A stretch of DNA of 64,000 nucleotides from Mycolicibacterium porcinum (GTDB taxonomy: Bacteria; Actinomycetota; Actinomycetes; Mycobacteriales; Mycobacteriaceae): positions 14,105 to 78,104 of the forward strand of contig MSTD01000028.1 in NCBI GenBank assembly GCA_001942045.1, read 5' to 3'. The notes under the pieces were generated by a model, which searched no databases, was not told the origin of the DNA, and saw nothing but the letters and a program-made list of their open reading frames with translations. The position numbers and the translations under genes were made by a program. Position 1 is the stretch's first letter; every line of letters starts with the position of its first letter. Below are positions 28,127 through 36,198 of this stretch, piece by piece.

Positions 28127-28185
28127 CCGAGATCGACACTAGGGCTGCTCACGGTGCGGGCCGGCAGCCATGGCGTCGATCTCGG
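28127..28185. terminator. Inverted repeat between convergent genes
   Basis: CCGAGATCGAC (28127-28137) and GTCGATCTCGG (28175-28185) are perfectly complementary over 11 bp around a GC-rich 37-nt loop. It sits between the lipoprotein stop (28110) and the hydrolase stop (28206), so a terminator role is likely but the long loop makes it uncertain. Confidence 0.4.
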
Positions 28186-28205
28186 TGACAAAACGACGCA
28201 GTCGG

Positions 28206-28802
28206 TCAGTCCGGAATCCCCGCGGCATCCGGGACGACGACGGCGAACAGATCCGACATCGCCGCCAGGCTCGCCGACTGCATGAGCGCGGCCGGCACCG
28301 GTGCGCTGTCGGGACCGGCCAATGTGCGGGTGGCGGTCGCGGCGGCCACCACCGTCGGGGCATATCCGAGATTGAAGGCGCCACGCGCGGTGGAGTTCAC
28401 ACACATGTGCGTCATGAATCCGGCGAGCACCAGATTCGACGCGGCCAGGCCCTTCAGCCGATCGTCGAGGTCGGTTTGGACGAACGAATTGGGGAACTGC
28501 TTGACCACCACCGGTTCTCCCGCGCGCGGCGCCACCGACGCGACGATCGCCCCGCTCTCACCCTCGATGTCGTACAGCGAGCCGGGGCCGTCGGAGTGCT
28601 GAATGTGGATGATCGGGATGCCCGCGCTGCGGGCCCGGTCGAGCAGTTGCGCGGTTTGCTCCAGGGCGGCCTGCACCCCTTCGAGCTCCATGACCCCCTG
28701 GGTGTAGGTGTTCTGGCAGTCGATCAGGACGAGGGCGGAATCGGCGAGGCGGGCCGGTGCGGCAGGCAGGCTGGCCAGCTCGCGCAGCGTAGGGCGGGTC
28801 AT
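28206..28802 (-). CDS. Isochorismatase-family cysteine hydrolase
   Basis: 198 residues from MTRPTLRELASLPA. The fold and the catalytic triad are visible: the aspartate in ALVLIDCQNTYTQG, the lysine in VVVKQFPNSF and the nucleophilic cysteine in GFMTHMCVNSTARGA. Members hydrolyse isochorismate, nicotinamide, N-carbamoylsarcosine or similar amides; the substrate cannot be told. The nicotinamidase metal site (DxHxxxxxH) is not seen. Single gene; an in-frame ATG at 28826 would add eight residues. Confidence 0.85.
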   Translation of the reverse strand: MTRPTLRELASLPAAPARLADSALVLIDCQNTYTQGVMELEGVQAALEQTAQLLDRARSAGIPIIHIQHSDGPGSLYDIEGESGAIVASVAPRAGEPVVVKQFPNSFVQTDLDDRLKGLAASNLVLAGFMTHMCVNSTARGAFNLGYAPTVVAAATATRTLAGPDSAPVPAALMQSASLAAMSDLFAVVVPDAAGIPD

Positions 28803-28859
28803 ATTGATGAGCCTAGTGACCGGCATCGGTGGTCAGGCTCCGTTTGTGGGACTGCCGGA

Positions 28860-29603
28860 TTACAACTCCCGCAGACGCTCCTCGTATGCGTCCAGGCCTG
28901 CCAACAGAACCGGGCTGTCGCGATAGTCGTCACGAGCCTGCGCGATGAACTCGGCGTTCTCGTCGTCGTCGCGCTGGGCACCCATCTCGGTCGGGTACCT
29001 CTGAGCCGGATCGGCGGGTGGGGCCCATCGGAGTTCGTGGCTACGGACGAACGCGCTGACCGCAGCGAAGTCCCGCAGCTGCCGGTCGACATCAGTGAGA
29101 TGGCTGCCGTAGATCTCCCGCGGGACCTTGGCCTCGCCGAATGCCGCGTCAAGCGATGCCTCACCCTCCCCGGCCGCCGCGACGGCATCCCAGACAGGTT
29201 GCGCAATCAGAGCGAAGACCAGTGGGTCGCCGTCCAGAACGGCCAACGGCAGGGCTTCGAAATCTTCGTCGTCGAATGTGGTCGCCAGCGAGCACGCCGC
29301 TTCGATGTCAGCGAGCAGATCCTCCAGCGAGAAGTCGTCGGTGAACTCGACGGGATCTTCGTCAGGATGGTGCCTCGCCGTGAACCGTCCACTGCGGCTC
29401 TGACGGGAGAAATACTCATAGACCAGCTCGGTATTACGGTCTTCCGCCAGCCACCAGAGCATGCCGTAACCGCTGTACTCGCCGGAGATGCCGAGGGTGA
29501 TCGGCTCGTAGCCTGCCGGAGTGCACCGCAGGATGACTGCCGTGGCGCCGACGAAATCGACGCTGACGCCGGTCAGCATGCACCGGCAGTCGTAGAACCC
29601 CAT
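28860..29603 (-). CDS. Conserved hypothetical protein (MGFYDCRCM family)
   Basis: 247 residues, soluble, acidic. The start MGFYDCRCMLTGVSVDFVGA looks like a family I have seen only as hypothetical proteins in actinobacteria and other phyla. A CxC motif lies at residues 6-8. A glycine/tyrosine/tryptophan stretch follows (ISGEYSGYGMLWWLAEDRN), then an acidic helix-rich middle (SLEDLLADIEAACSLATTFDDEDFEAL) and an arginine/aspartate-rich C-terminus. No catalytic motif is recognised. The size and acidity would suit an immunity- or SMI1-like role, but nothing supports that strongly. It lies between the isochorismatase gene and cysQ on the same strand with gaps over 50 bp. Confidence 0.7.
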   Translation of the reverse strand: MGFYDCRCMLTGVSVDFVGATAVILRCTPAGYEPITLGISGEYSGYGMLWWLAEDRNTELVYEYFSRQSRSGRFTARHHPDEDPVEFTDDFSLEDLLADIEAACSLATTFDDEDFEALPLAVLDGDPLVFALIAQPVWDAVAAAGEGEASLDAAFGEAKVPREIYGSHLTDVDRQLRDFAAVSAFVRSHELRWAPPADPAQRYPTEMGAQRDDDENAEFIAQARDDYRDSPVLLAGLDAYEERLREL

Positions 29604-29656
29604 GCCCGAATCCTGACATGGCTCGGGACGGGGTCTACGCACCAGTTTTCTGGGAA

Positions 29657-30400
29657 CTACCCCGCAGTGACCGCCAGCACCCGTTCGGCCAGCTCGGGCC
29701 GGCACACGATCAGATCGGGCAACGTGGGATCGGCCGAGTTGTAGACCAGTCGGGAGCCGTCGATGCGCGAGGTGTGCAGGCCGGCGGCACGGGCCACCGC
29801 GACGGGCGCGGCGGAATCCCACTCGTACTGGCCGCCGGCGTGCACGTACACATCGGCGACCCCACGCACCACCGCGGCGACTTTGGCTCCGGCCGAACCC
29901 ATTTCGACCAACGTCCCGTCGAGTGCTTCGCGAACGGCCAACGCCACCGCGGGCGGGCGGGTGCGCGACACCACGACCCGGGGCGGGCCGTCGAAGGGAC
30001 GGGGCGCGGCCACCTCGGGGGTCGACAATGTGGTGTTCTGCGCGGGCAACGCGACCGCACCGGCCACCAGTTCACCCGCACTCCACAGCGCCACGTGCAC
30101 CGCCCAGTCGTCGCGGCCGAGTTCGGAGAACTCCCGGGTGCCGTCGAGCGGGTCGACGATCCAGACCCGTTCTGCGCTCAGCCGGGCCGGGTCGGCTCGC
30201 TGATCGGCCGTCGCTTCCTCGGACAGCACCGAGTCACCGGGCACCAGCTTGGCCAACTCGGCCATCAGGAAGTCGTGGGACTGCTTGTCCCCGGCAGCCT
30301 TTCGTTCGGCAGCCGGGGCGTCGGCATAGTCGGCGCGGACGTCGAGCAGCAGATCTCCGGCCCTGGTGGCCAGCCGGGCAGCCAGTTCGTGATCGTTCAC
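29657..30400 (-). CDS. cysQ: 3'(2'),5'-bisphosphate nucleotidase CysQ
   Basis: 247 residues, inositol-monophosphatase fold, Mg2+-dependent. It removes the 3'-phosphate of PAP (and PAPS), preventing build-up from sulfate assimilation. Metal-site motifs: the glutamate pair in VLSEEATAD, WIVDPLDGTREFSE and YEWDSAAPVAVARAAG. The ATG overlaps the cysNC stop (ATGA). In M. tuberculosis, from memory, cysQ is elsewhere (Rv2131c); here it is coupled to sulfate activation. Activity on inositol or fructose phosphates, reported for some homologues, cannot be excluded. Confidence 0.92.
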   Translation of the reverse strand: MNDHELAARLATRAGDLLLDVRADYADAPAAERKAAGDKQSHDFLMAELAKLVPGDSVLSEEATADQRADPARLSAERVWIVDPLDGTREFSELGRDDWAVHVALWSAGELVAGAVALPAQNTTLSTPEVAAPRPFDGPPRVVVSRTRPPAVALAVREALDGTLVEMGSAGAKVAAVVRGVADVYVHAGGQYEWDSAAPVAVARAAGLHTSRIDGSRLVYNSADPTLPDLIVCRPELAERVLAVTAG

Positions 30401-32241
30401 GATGGCAATTCCAACAGCTCGATCACCATGTCCGCCAGTTCAGCGGTGCTGTGATCCGGAGTCAGCCGCAGGTCCGGGTTCTTCGGCCGTTGGTACGGGC
30501 TGTCGATCCCGGTGAAGTGGGTGATCTCACCGGCGCGTGCCTTGGCGTACAGGCCCTTCGGGTCGCGGCGTTCGCAGTCTTCCAGCGGCGTATCGCAGAA
30601 CACCTCGTAGAAGTCGACGCCGCTCTCGTTGGCCACCTTCCGCGCCAGCTCCCGGTGTTCCTCCAGCGGGCTGATCGCAGGCACCAGCACGATCTGGCCG
30701 GAGTCGGCCAGCAGCGCAGCGACGTGCGCCAGGCGACGCAGGTTCTCGGCTCGGTCGGCCATCGAGAAGCCGAGGTCCGCGTTGAGGCCGTGGCGCAGGT
30801 TGTCGCCGTCCAGAACGTATGCCGGGACGCCCTTTTCGAGCAGCTTCTGCTCGACCAGCATCGCGACCGAGGACTTGCCGGAACCCGACAGGCCGGTGAA
30901 CCAGATGGTGCGCCCGCGGCTGAGCCGGTCCCCCGGAGTGACCAGCGACTCGTGCCGCACCGCATTGGGGCTCGCGGTCTCGTTGCGGGAGTCGCGCAGC
31001 ACCATGCCGGCGCCGACGGTGCCGTTCGTGTTCGGGTCGATCAGGATGAACGATCCGGTGGCCGCGTTGCGGCTGTACTCGTCGAGCAGCAACGGGGACT
31101 GGGTGCGCAGCGAAATGCGGCCCAGCTCATTGAGTTTGAGCGCGCTCGCAGACTTGTCCCGGTGCAGGGTGTTGACGTCGAGGCGGTAGTCCAGACCGGT
31201 GACCTTGGCCCTGGTGGTGCGGGTCGTGTGCTTGATCAGGTACTCACGCCCGGGCTCCAGCGACGATTCGTCGGCCATCCAGCACACCGTGGCGTCGAAG
31301 TCCTGGGTGACGCGGGGCTGGTTGTTGGGCCGGGCGATCATGTCGCCACGGGAGATATCGATATCGTCGGACAGGCTGATCGACACCGCCATCGGAGGGA
31401 ACGCCTCCTCGACGACACCGCTCGGGCCGTCGATCTGGGTGATGCGCGTGGGCTTTCCGGCCGGCAGCACGATCACGTCGTCACCGGGACGCAGCACACC
31501 GCTGGCCACGGTGCCGGCGTAGCTGCGATGGTCAGCGTGCTCGTGGGTCTGCGGCCGGATCACGTACTGCACCGGGAAACGGACGTCCACCAGGTTGCGG
31601 TCACCGGCGATGTAGACGTCTTCGAGGTGGCTCAGCAGCGAGGGCCCCTCGTACCACGGCGTGACATCGGATTTGGTCACCACGTTGTCACCGTTGAGCG
31701 CCGACATCGGGATCGTCGTCACGTCGTGCACGTCCAACCGGGCGGCGAACGCGTGGAACTCGTCGCGGATCGCCTCGAAACGCTCCTGGTCCCAATCGAT
31801 CAGGTCCATCTTGTTGACGGCCAGCACGATGTGCTGAATGCCCAGCAGCGAGGCCAGGAAGGCGTGCCGGCGGGACTGCTCGAGGAGGCCGTGGCGCGCG
31901 TCGACCAGCACGATCACCAGTTGCGCGGTGGACGCTCCGGTCACCATGTTGCGCGTGTACTGGATGTGCCCCGGAGTGTCGGCGATGATGAATTTGCGCT
32001 TGGCCGTGGCGAAATAGCGGTAGGCGACATCGATCGTGATGCCCTGCTCGCGCTCGGCTCGCAGGCCGTCAGTGACCAGTGCCAGGTCGGTGTAGTCGTT
32101 GCCGCGTTCCTTGGAGGTCCGCTCGACGGCGGCCAGCTGGTCCTCCATGACGGCCTTCGAGTCGTACAGCAGCCGGCCGATCAGTGTGGATTTGCCGTCG
32201 TCGACGGATCCCGCGGTGGCGATTCTCAACAGCGTCGACAT
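30397..32241 (-). CDS. cysNC: Bifunctional sulfate adenylyltransferase subunit 1 / APS kinase
   Basis: 614 residues. The N-terminal GTPase (CysN) has Walker A AGSVDDGKST at about 10-19, DTPGHIQYT and NKMDL, plus EF-Tu-like beta-barrels; GTP hydrolysis drives APS formation by CysD. The C-terminal 180 residues are APS kinase (P-loop GLSGSGKSSVAM; LDGDNLRHGLNADLGFS; the AISPLEEHR segment with the conserved serine), making PAPS. The fusion is standard in mycobacteria. The ATG at 32241 overlaps the cysD stop (TGATG). Cytoplasmic complex with CysD. Confidence 0.97.
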   Translation of the reverse strand: MSTLLRIATAGSVDDGKSTLIGRLLYDSKAVMEDQLAAVERTSKERGNDYTDLALVTDGLRAEREQGITIDVAYRYFATAKRKFIIADTPGHIQYTRNMVTGASTAQLVIVLVDARHGLLEQSRRHAFLASLLGIQHIVLAVNKMDLIDWDQERFEAIRDEFHAFAARLDVHDVTTIPMSALNGDNVVTKSDVTPWYEGPSLLSHLEDVYIAGDRNLVDVRFPVQYVIRPQTHEHADHRSYAGTVASGVLRPGDDVIVLPAGKPTRITQIDGPSGVVEEAFPPMAVSISLSDDIDISRGDMIARPNNQPRVTQDFDATVCWMADESSLEPGREYLIKHTTRTTRAKVTGLDYRLDVNTLHRDKSASALKLNELGRISLRTQSPLLLDEYSRNAATGSFILIDPNTNGTVGAGMVLRDSRNETASPNAVRHESLVTPGDRLSRGRTIWFTGLSGSGKSSVAMLVEQKLLEKGVPAYVLDGDNLRHGLNADLGFSMADRAENLRRLAHVAALLADSGQIVLVPAISPLEEHRELARKVANESGVDFYEVFCDTPLEDCERRDPKGLYAKARAGEITHFTGIDSPYQRPKNPDLRLTPDHSTAELADMVIELLELPS

Positions 32242-33179
32242 CAGAAATACCCCTCGCGCTTGCGGTCTTCCATTCCGGCCTCGGAGATCCGGTCGTCGGC
32301 GCGAGTTGCGCCGCGTTCGGTGAGCCGGGACACCGCGGTCTCGGCGATCACCTCGGAAACCGTTGCGGCCGTTGACTCGACGCAGCCGGTGCAGGTGACG
32401 TCGCCGACGGTGCGGAAGCGCACGGTCTTCTCGATCACCGGTTCGTCCTTGCGGGGCTGCATGTACTTGTGCACCGCGAGCAGCATGCCGTCGCGCTCGA
32501 ACACCTTTCGCTGGTGCGCGTAGTAGATGGACGGCAGCTTGATCTTCTCGGCGCCGATGTAGGACCAGATGTCGAACTCGGTCCAGTTGGAGATCGGGAA
32601 GGCGCGGATGTGCTCCCCCTTGTGGTGGCGACCGTTGTACAGGTTCCACAGCTCGGGCCGCTGGGCCTTGGGGTCCCACTGGCCGAACTCGTCGCGGAAC
32701 GAGAAGACGCGCTCCTTGGCGCGGGCCTTCTCCTCGTCACGTCGCGCACCGCCGAAGGCGGCGTCGAACTTGTTCTCCCGGATGCCGCGCAGCAGCGTCA
32801 CGGTCTGGATCGGGTTGCGCGACGGGATGGTCTCCACGACCCGGCCGGCATCGATATCGTCCTGCACCTTGGCGACGACCAGGCGCGCACCGTAATGCTC
32901 GACGAGCTCGTCGCGGGCCTCGTAGACCTCGTCGAAGTTGTGGCCGGTGTCGACGTGCATGACCGGGAACGGCAGCCGGCCCGGCGCGAACGCCTTGACG
33001 GCCAGGTGCAGCATGACGATCGAGTCCTTGCCGCCGGAGAACAGCAGCACGGGCTTCTCGAACTCGGCGGCGACCTCGCGGATGATGTGGATGGCCTCGG
33101 CCTCCAGGGACCGCAGGTGGCTCAGCTCGTAATGGCCGGCCCGGCCGGGCTGCTGATCGGTTTTCTGTGCGGTGGTCAT
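32241..33179 (-). CDS. cysD: Sulfate adenylyltransferase subunit 2
   Basis: 312 residues. It forms APS from ATP and sulfate, in complex with CysN. The PP-loop SGGKDSIVML is near residues 48-57, with MHVDTGHNFDEVYEARDEL, FGGARRDEEKARAKER and the C-terminal RFRTVGDVTCTGCVESTAATV all typical. The ATG at 33179 follows GGGGAAGTG; a GTG one codon earlier is possible. First gene of cysD-cysNC-cysQ. The upstream region has a repeated ATGGCCAG element. Confidence 0.97.
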   Translation of the reverse strand: MTTAQKTDQQPGRAGHYELSHLRSLEAEAIHIIREVAAEFEKPVLLFSGGKDSIVMLHLAVKAFAPGRLPFPVMHVDTGHNFDEVYEARDELVEHYGARLVVAKVQDDIDAGRVVETIPSRNPIQTVTLLRGIRENKFDAAFGGARRDEEKARAKERVFSFRDEFGQWDPKAQRPELWNLYNGRHHKGEHIRAFPISNWTEFDIWSYIGAEKIKLPSIYYAHQRKVFERDGMLLAVHKYMQPRKDEPVIEKTVRFRTVGDVTCTGCVESTAATVSEVIAETAVSRLTERGATRADDRISEAGMEDRKREGYF

Positions 33180-33203
33180 CACTTCCCCATTAAGTTGGTA
33201 GGA

Positions 33204-33229
33204 ATGGCCAGAATTGCAAGCATGGCCAG
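33204..33229 (-). promoter_or_regulatory. Direct repeat upstream of cysD
   Basis: ATGGCCAG occurs twice (33204-33211 and 33222-33229) with an 18-bp period, 25-50 bp before the cysD start. Each copy contains the palindromic core TGGCCA. It could be a pair of regulator sites for sulfur control; no clean -35/-10 was found with it. Confidence 0.35.
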
Positions 33230-33267
33230 GAATCTAGCCGCCTGGTCGCCGCGGTGTCAATGGCGGC

Positions 33268-34632
33268 CTAGCGTCCGGCCCGATGCCCGCTGACGTGGGC
33301 GCCGGCCCGCCGGGGCAACCGCACGGTGGCGACCAGAGTCACCGCCAGCAACGCGCCCAGGAGCAGATACGTCACCGAATACGAGGCCAGTTGGCTGAGC
33401 AGCAGAGCAGCCACGGCGACGCCGAGCCCGGCCGCCAACTCCTGCACCGAGGCGTTGAGCGTGTTGGCATGCGTCAGCTCCTCCCCTTCGACGTCGGAGA
33501 ACGCCAGGCTGTTGTAGGCGGTGAAGCCGATCGACCGCAGCGCACCGCTCAGATAGAGGACGACGGCCATCACGGCCACCGGCAGGCCGGGCCGCAACAA
33601 CGCCAGCAGGCCGAAGCACGCCACCGAGGCCAGCCCGTTGGCCAGGAGCACCGTACGGATGCCGAATCGGCGCATGAGCGGCGTGGTGACGGGCTTGATG
33701 GTCAGGTTGCCGGCGAACAGCGCGGCTGTCATGACACCGGCGGCCAGCGGCGTCCAGCCGAACTCCAGCTGGAACTGCAGCGGCAGTAGGAACGGCACCG
33801 CGGTGATCACCAGGCGGTACAGCGACCCGGCCACCACGGTGATCCGCAGCGTATGCACCCTGAGCACCCGCAGCTGCACGAGCGGGGCCGGCGCGGTGAG
33901 CAGCCGCCACACCGCGCCGGCGAGCAGCACGACCGCGGCCACCCCGCCTGCGGCGACCAGCCCCCAGTCTGTCCCGGAGACCCGGACGTTCTCCAAGGCG
34001 ATCAGGGCCGCAGCAATCCCCGAGCCGAGCGCCAGCAGCCCCGGCCAATCCAGCGATCGAGCTGTGGGCTGCGGATCACCGCGGACGAGTTTGAGTGCGA
34101 GGACAATTCCGATCACGCCGATCGTAATGTTGACCGCGAAGATCCACCGCCAGCTGCCCAGGGTCGCGATGGCCCCGCCCAGCACGGGCGCCAGCACCGG
34201 AGCGGTGAGCGCCGGCCAGGTGAGCAACGCGATGGCCCGCACCAGGTCCGCCTTGCTGCTCTGGCGCAAAACGGCGAGGCGGCCGACGGGCACCATCATG
34301 GCGCCGCCGACCCCTTGCAGGATCCGCATCGCCACCAACATCGGCAGCGAGGCACTCACCGCGCAGCCGACCGACGCCAGCGTGAACACCGCGATCGCCC
34401 CGATGAAAACCCGGCGGACGCCGAACCGGTCGGCCAGCCAGCCGCTGGCCGGTATCAACACCGCGACCGTCACCAGGTATGCCGAGATCGCCACGTTGAC
34501 ATCGACGGCCTCGACACCGAACGACGCGGCGATCAACGGGATGGCCGGCGCGATGATGGTGGCGTCGAGGATCTCCATGAACAGCGCACCGGCCACCAGC
34601 AGCGCCATGCCGCGCGGGAAGGGCGGAGTCAC
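33268..34632 (-). CDS. MFS multidrug exporter, DHA2-like
   Basis: 454 residues from the GTG at 34632. About 12-14 hydrophobic helices. Family motifs are present: LDATIIAPAIPLIAASFG in helix 1 (motif D1-like), GWLADRFGVRRVFIGA in the loop 2-3 motif A, and LQGVGGAMMVPVGRLAVL. Proton-driven export of drugs or metabolites across the inner membrane; the substrate is unknown. It is divergent from a thioesterase gene 59 bp away and lies downstream of nothing in its own orientation, so it is probably a single transcript. Confidence 0.88.
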   Translation of the reverse strand: MTPPFPRGMALLVAGALFMEILDATIIAPAIPLIAASFGVEAVDVNVAISAYLVTVAVLIPASGWLADRFGVRRVFIGAIAVFTLASVGCAVSASLPMLVAMRILQGVGGAMMVPVGRLAVLRQSSKADLVRAIALLTWPALTAPVLAPVLGGAIATLGSWRWIFAVNITIGVIGIVLALKLVRGDPQPTARSLDWPGLLALGSGIAAALIALENVRVSGTDWGLVAAGGVAAVVLLAGAVWRLLTAPAPLVQLRVLRVHTLRITVVAGSLYRLVITAVPFLLPLQFQLEFGWTPLAAGVMTAALFAGNLTIKPVTTPLMRRFGIRTVLLANGLASVACFGLLALLRPGLPVAVMAVVLYLSGALRSIGFTAYNSLAFSDVEGEELTHANTLNASVQELAAGLGVAVAALLLSQLASYSVTYLLLGALLAVTLVATVRLPRRAGAHVSGHRAGR

Positions 34633-34691
34633 GCCGCGGTTACCCCGCAGGTAATTGAACCGGTGACCACCAGCGGCACACACTGGCGCTC

Positions 34692-35105
34692 ATGAGTATC
34701 CAGACCGGCCCGACCGTCATGGCGGATTTCCTCCCCCACTCGCCGTTCGTGACCAAACTCGGCATCGTCGCCGAAGACCTGGCCGGACCCGAGGTCCGGT
34801 TGCGGTTGCCGTGGGATCCGTCGAACATCACGATCGCCGACATGGTGCACGGCGGGGCGATCGCGGCGTTGGCCGACGTCACGGTGATGGCGGCGGCATG
34901 GGCACAGGCCGAAGTTCCGGATTCGCTTCGCGGAGTGACAGTTTCGATGACGATCAGTTATCTGGCCCCGGCGCGGGCCACCGATCTGATCGGCCTCGGG
35001 CGCGTACTGCGTCAGGGCAGGTCCCTGGTGAGCTGTGACGTCGATATCGTCACGCCCGGCGGAGAAGCGGTGGCCAAGGCCATCGCGACGTACAAGGTGG
35101 GGTGA
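34692..35105 (+). CDS. PaaI-family hotdog thioesterase
   Basis: 137 residues, one hotdog domain. The helix and catalytic segment DMVHGGAIAALADVTVMAAAWA matches the H-G-G-x-x-x-x-L-A-D form of PaaI/YbgC-like acyl-CoA thioesterases; SMTISYLAPARATDLIGLGRVLRQGRSLVSCDVDI is the usual beta-sheet half. It cleaves an acyl- or aryl-CoA; the substrate is unknown. Divergent from the MFS gene; its 3' end is 3 nt from the convergent carbonic anhydrase stop. Confidence 0.9.
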   Translation: MSIQTGPTVMADFLPHSPFVTKLGIVAEDLAGPEVRLRLPWDPSNITIADMVHGGAIAALADVTVMAAAWAQAEVPDSLRGVTVSMTISYLAPARATDLIGLGRVLRQGRSLVSCDVDIVTPGGEAVAKAIATYKVG

Positions 35106-35108
35106 GCT

Positions 35109-35600
35109 TCACAACGTCACCTCATTGAGCTTGCCGGTCGCGACGTCGAAGACGAAGCCGCGCAACGACTCGTGCTTGGTGACGAACGGGCTGGCCTCGA
35201 TGCGGCGCAATGACTGCCGCACATCTGTTTCCAGATCGACGAACGACTCCGCCGCCCAGTTCGGCTTGATACCGATCTCGTCCTGGATCTGCTGTTTGAA
35301 CCCGTCATCGGTGAAAGTCAGCATGCCGCAGTCGGTGTGGTGGATCAGGATGATCTCCTTGGTCCCCAGTAGCCGCTGACTGATGGCCAGTGAACGGATC
35401 TCGTCATCGGTGATGACGCCGCCGGCGTTGCGGATCACGTGTGCCTCACCGTCGCCCAGGCCGAGGATGCGATAGACATCCAGCCTGGCATCCATGCACG
35501 CCACCACCGCGACGTGCTTGCTCGGCGGTAGCGGCAACGGCCCTGTGAAGGTCTGGGCATAGACCTCGTTGTTGGCCAGGTACTGATCGGTGACAGACAT
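35109..35600 (-). CDS. canA: Beta-carbonic anhydrase
   Basis: 163 residues. It interconverts CO2 and bicarbonate with zinc. Zinc ligands C35, H88 and C91 are in ACMDARLD and HHTDCGML; the D37-R39 dyad is intact, as expected for a type I active site. From memory it corresponds to M. tuberculosis Rv1284 (CanA), which also lies between cysD and the opp genes. Monocistronic here between a thioesterase and a Ddn-like gene. Confidence 0.93.
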   Translation of the reverse strand: MSVTDQYLANNEVYAQTFTGPLPLPPSKHVAVVACMDARLDVYRILGLGDGEAHVIRNAGGVITDDEIRSLAISQRLLGTKEIILIHHTDCGMLTFTDDGFKQQIQDEIGIKPNWAAESFVDLETDVRQSLRRIEASPFVTKHESLRGFVFDVATGKLNEVTL

Positions 35601-35644
35601 GAATCGACGCTAAACCCGCGACGGCCGGCAGACCAGCGGCAGAA

Positions 35645-36088
35645 TCAGGGTGAGTCGATGGGGTGCAGCCTGATCACCGCTATCTCCCGATGCACCTTCG
35701 CCTGGTAGCCGGTGAAAGCCGACAGGGCCGCCACCAGACGATCCCAGGCCTCGGCCCGCTCGTTGCCCGTCATTTGCGCGGCCCGTACCGCAAGGCGATG
35801 GCCCCCGACCTCGATCTCAGCCTCGGGATTGACCTGCAAATTGCGCCACCATTGAGGCTCCCAGTCGAATCCTCCGTTGGAGGCCGCGATGATGTAGTCA
35901 CCACCATCGCGCAGATAGAGCAATGGTGTGGTGTGCAGTTGCCCCGAGGTCCGACCGCGGACCGTGAGCAACAGAACATCGTTGCCTCGGAAACGATTTC
36001 CGAACCTTCCGCGCGTCATCCGGTACACGGACGTGTGGGTCCCGGAAAACGCCTTGGACACTGCCGTTATCACTGGGTTCGACACCAC
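35645..36088 (-). CDS. Deazaflavin (F420)-dependent nitroreductase family protein
   Basis: 147 residues, split-barrel fold of the Ddn/DUF385 family. Motifs: LLLTVRGRTSGQLHTTPLLYLRDGGDYIIAASNGG, then PQWWRNLQVNPEAEIEVGG, matching F420-binding mycobacterial members. Reduction of quinones or other small molecules with F420H2 is usual; the substrate is unknown. Translation starts at one of two adjacent GTGs (36088 or 36085). A -10 box TACGAT (36100-36095) lies six bases before the first GTG, so the mRNA may be leaderless. Confidence 0.85.
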   Translation of the reverse strand: MVSNPVITAVSKAFSGTHTSVYRMTRGRFGNRFRGNDVLLLTVRGRTSGQLHTTPLLYLRDGGDYIIAASNGGFDWEPQWWRNLQVNPEAEIEVGGHRLAVRAAQMTGNERAEAWDRLVAALSAFTGYQAKVHREIAVIRLHPIDSP

Positions 36089-36103
36089 TCATACATCGTA
36101 TGA
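36089..36103 (-). promoter_or_regulatory. Palindrome and -10 at a leaderless start
   Basis: TCATAC-atc-GTATGA (36089-36103) is a perfect 6-bp palindrome with a 3-bp spacer. It ends one base before the GTG start of the Ddn-like gene and contains the -10 TACGAT on the minus strand. A repressor bound there would block transcription start. Confidence 0.45.
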
Positions 36104-36146
36104 ATACGGAGGGGCCACCGACCCCGAATCAGGCTGATCCGATGGA

Positions 36147-36188
36147 GCGAGGGTCGTCCTGCTCGGGGGGAAGCAGGACGACCCTCGC
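36147..36188 (-). terminator. 17-bp perfect hairpin ending the TrcRS/glycosylation operon
   Basis: GCGAGGGTCGTCCTGCT (36147-36163) and AGCAGGACGACCCTCGC (36172-36188) form a perfect 17-bp stem with an 8-nt G-rich loop, 10 bp after the stop at 36199. It is the longest perfect stem noticed in the window. There is no U-tract. Confidence 0.85.
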
Positions 36189-36198
36189 AGTCTGCTGG

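Noticed and set aside
29923..32523. 866-codon open frame on the plus strand opposite cysNC
   Set aside because: It is the mirror frame of a highly conserved GTPase/APS kinase gene in GC-rich DNA; composition is Arg/His/Gly-rich with no domain, and no start signal fits.
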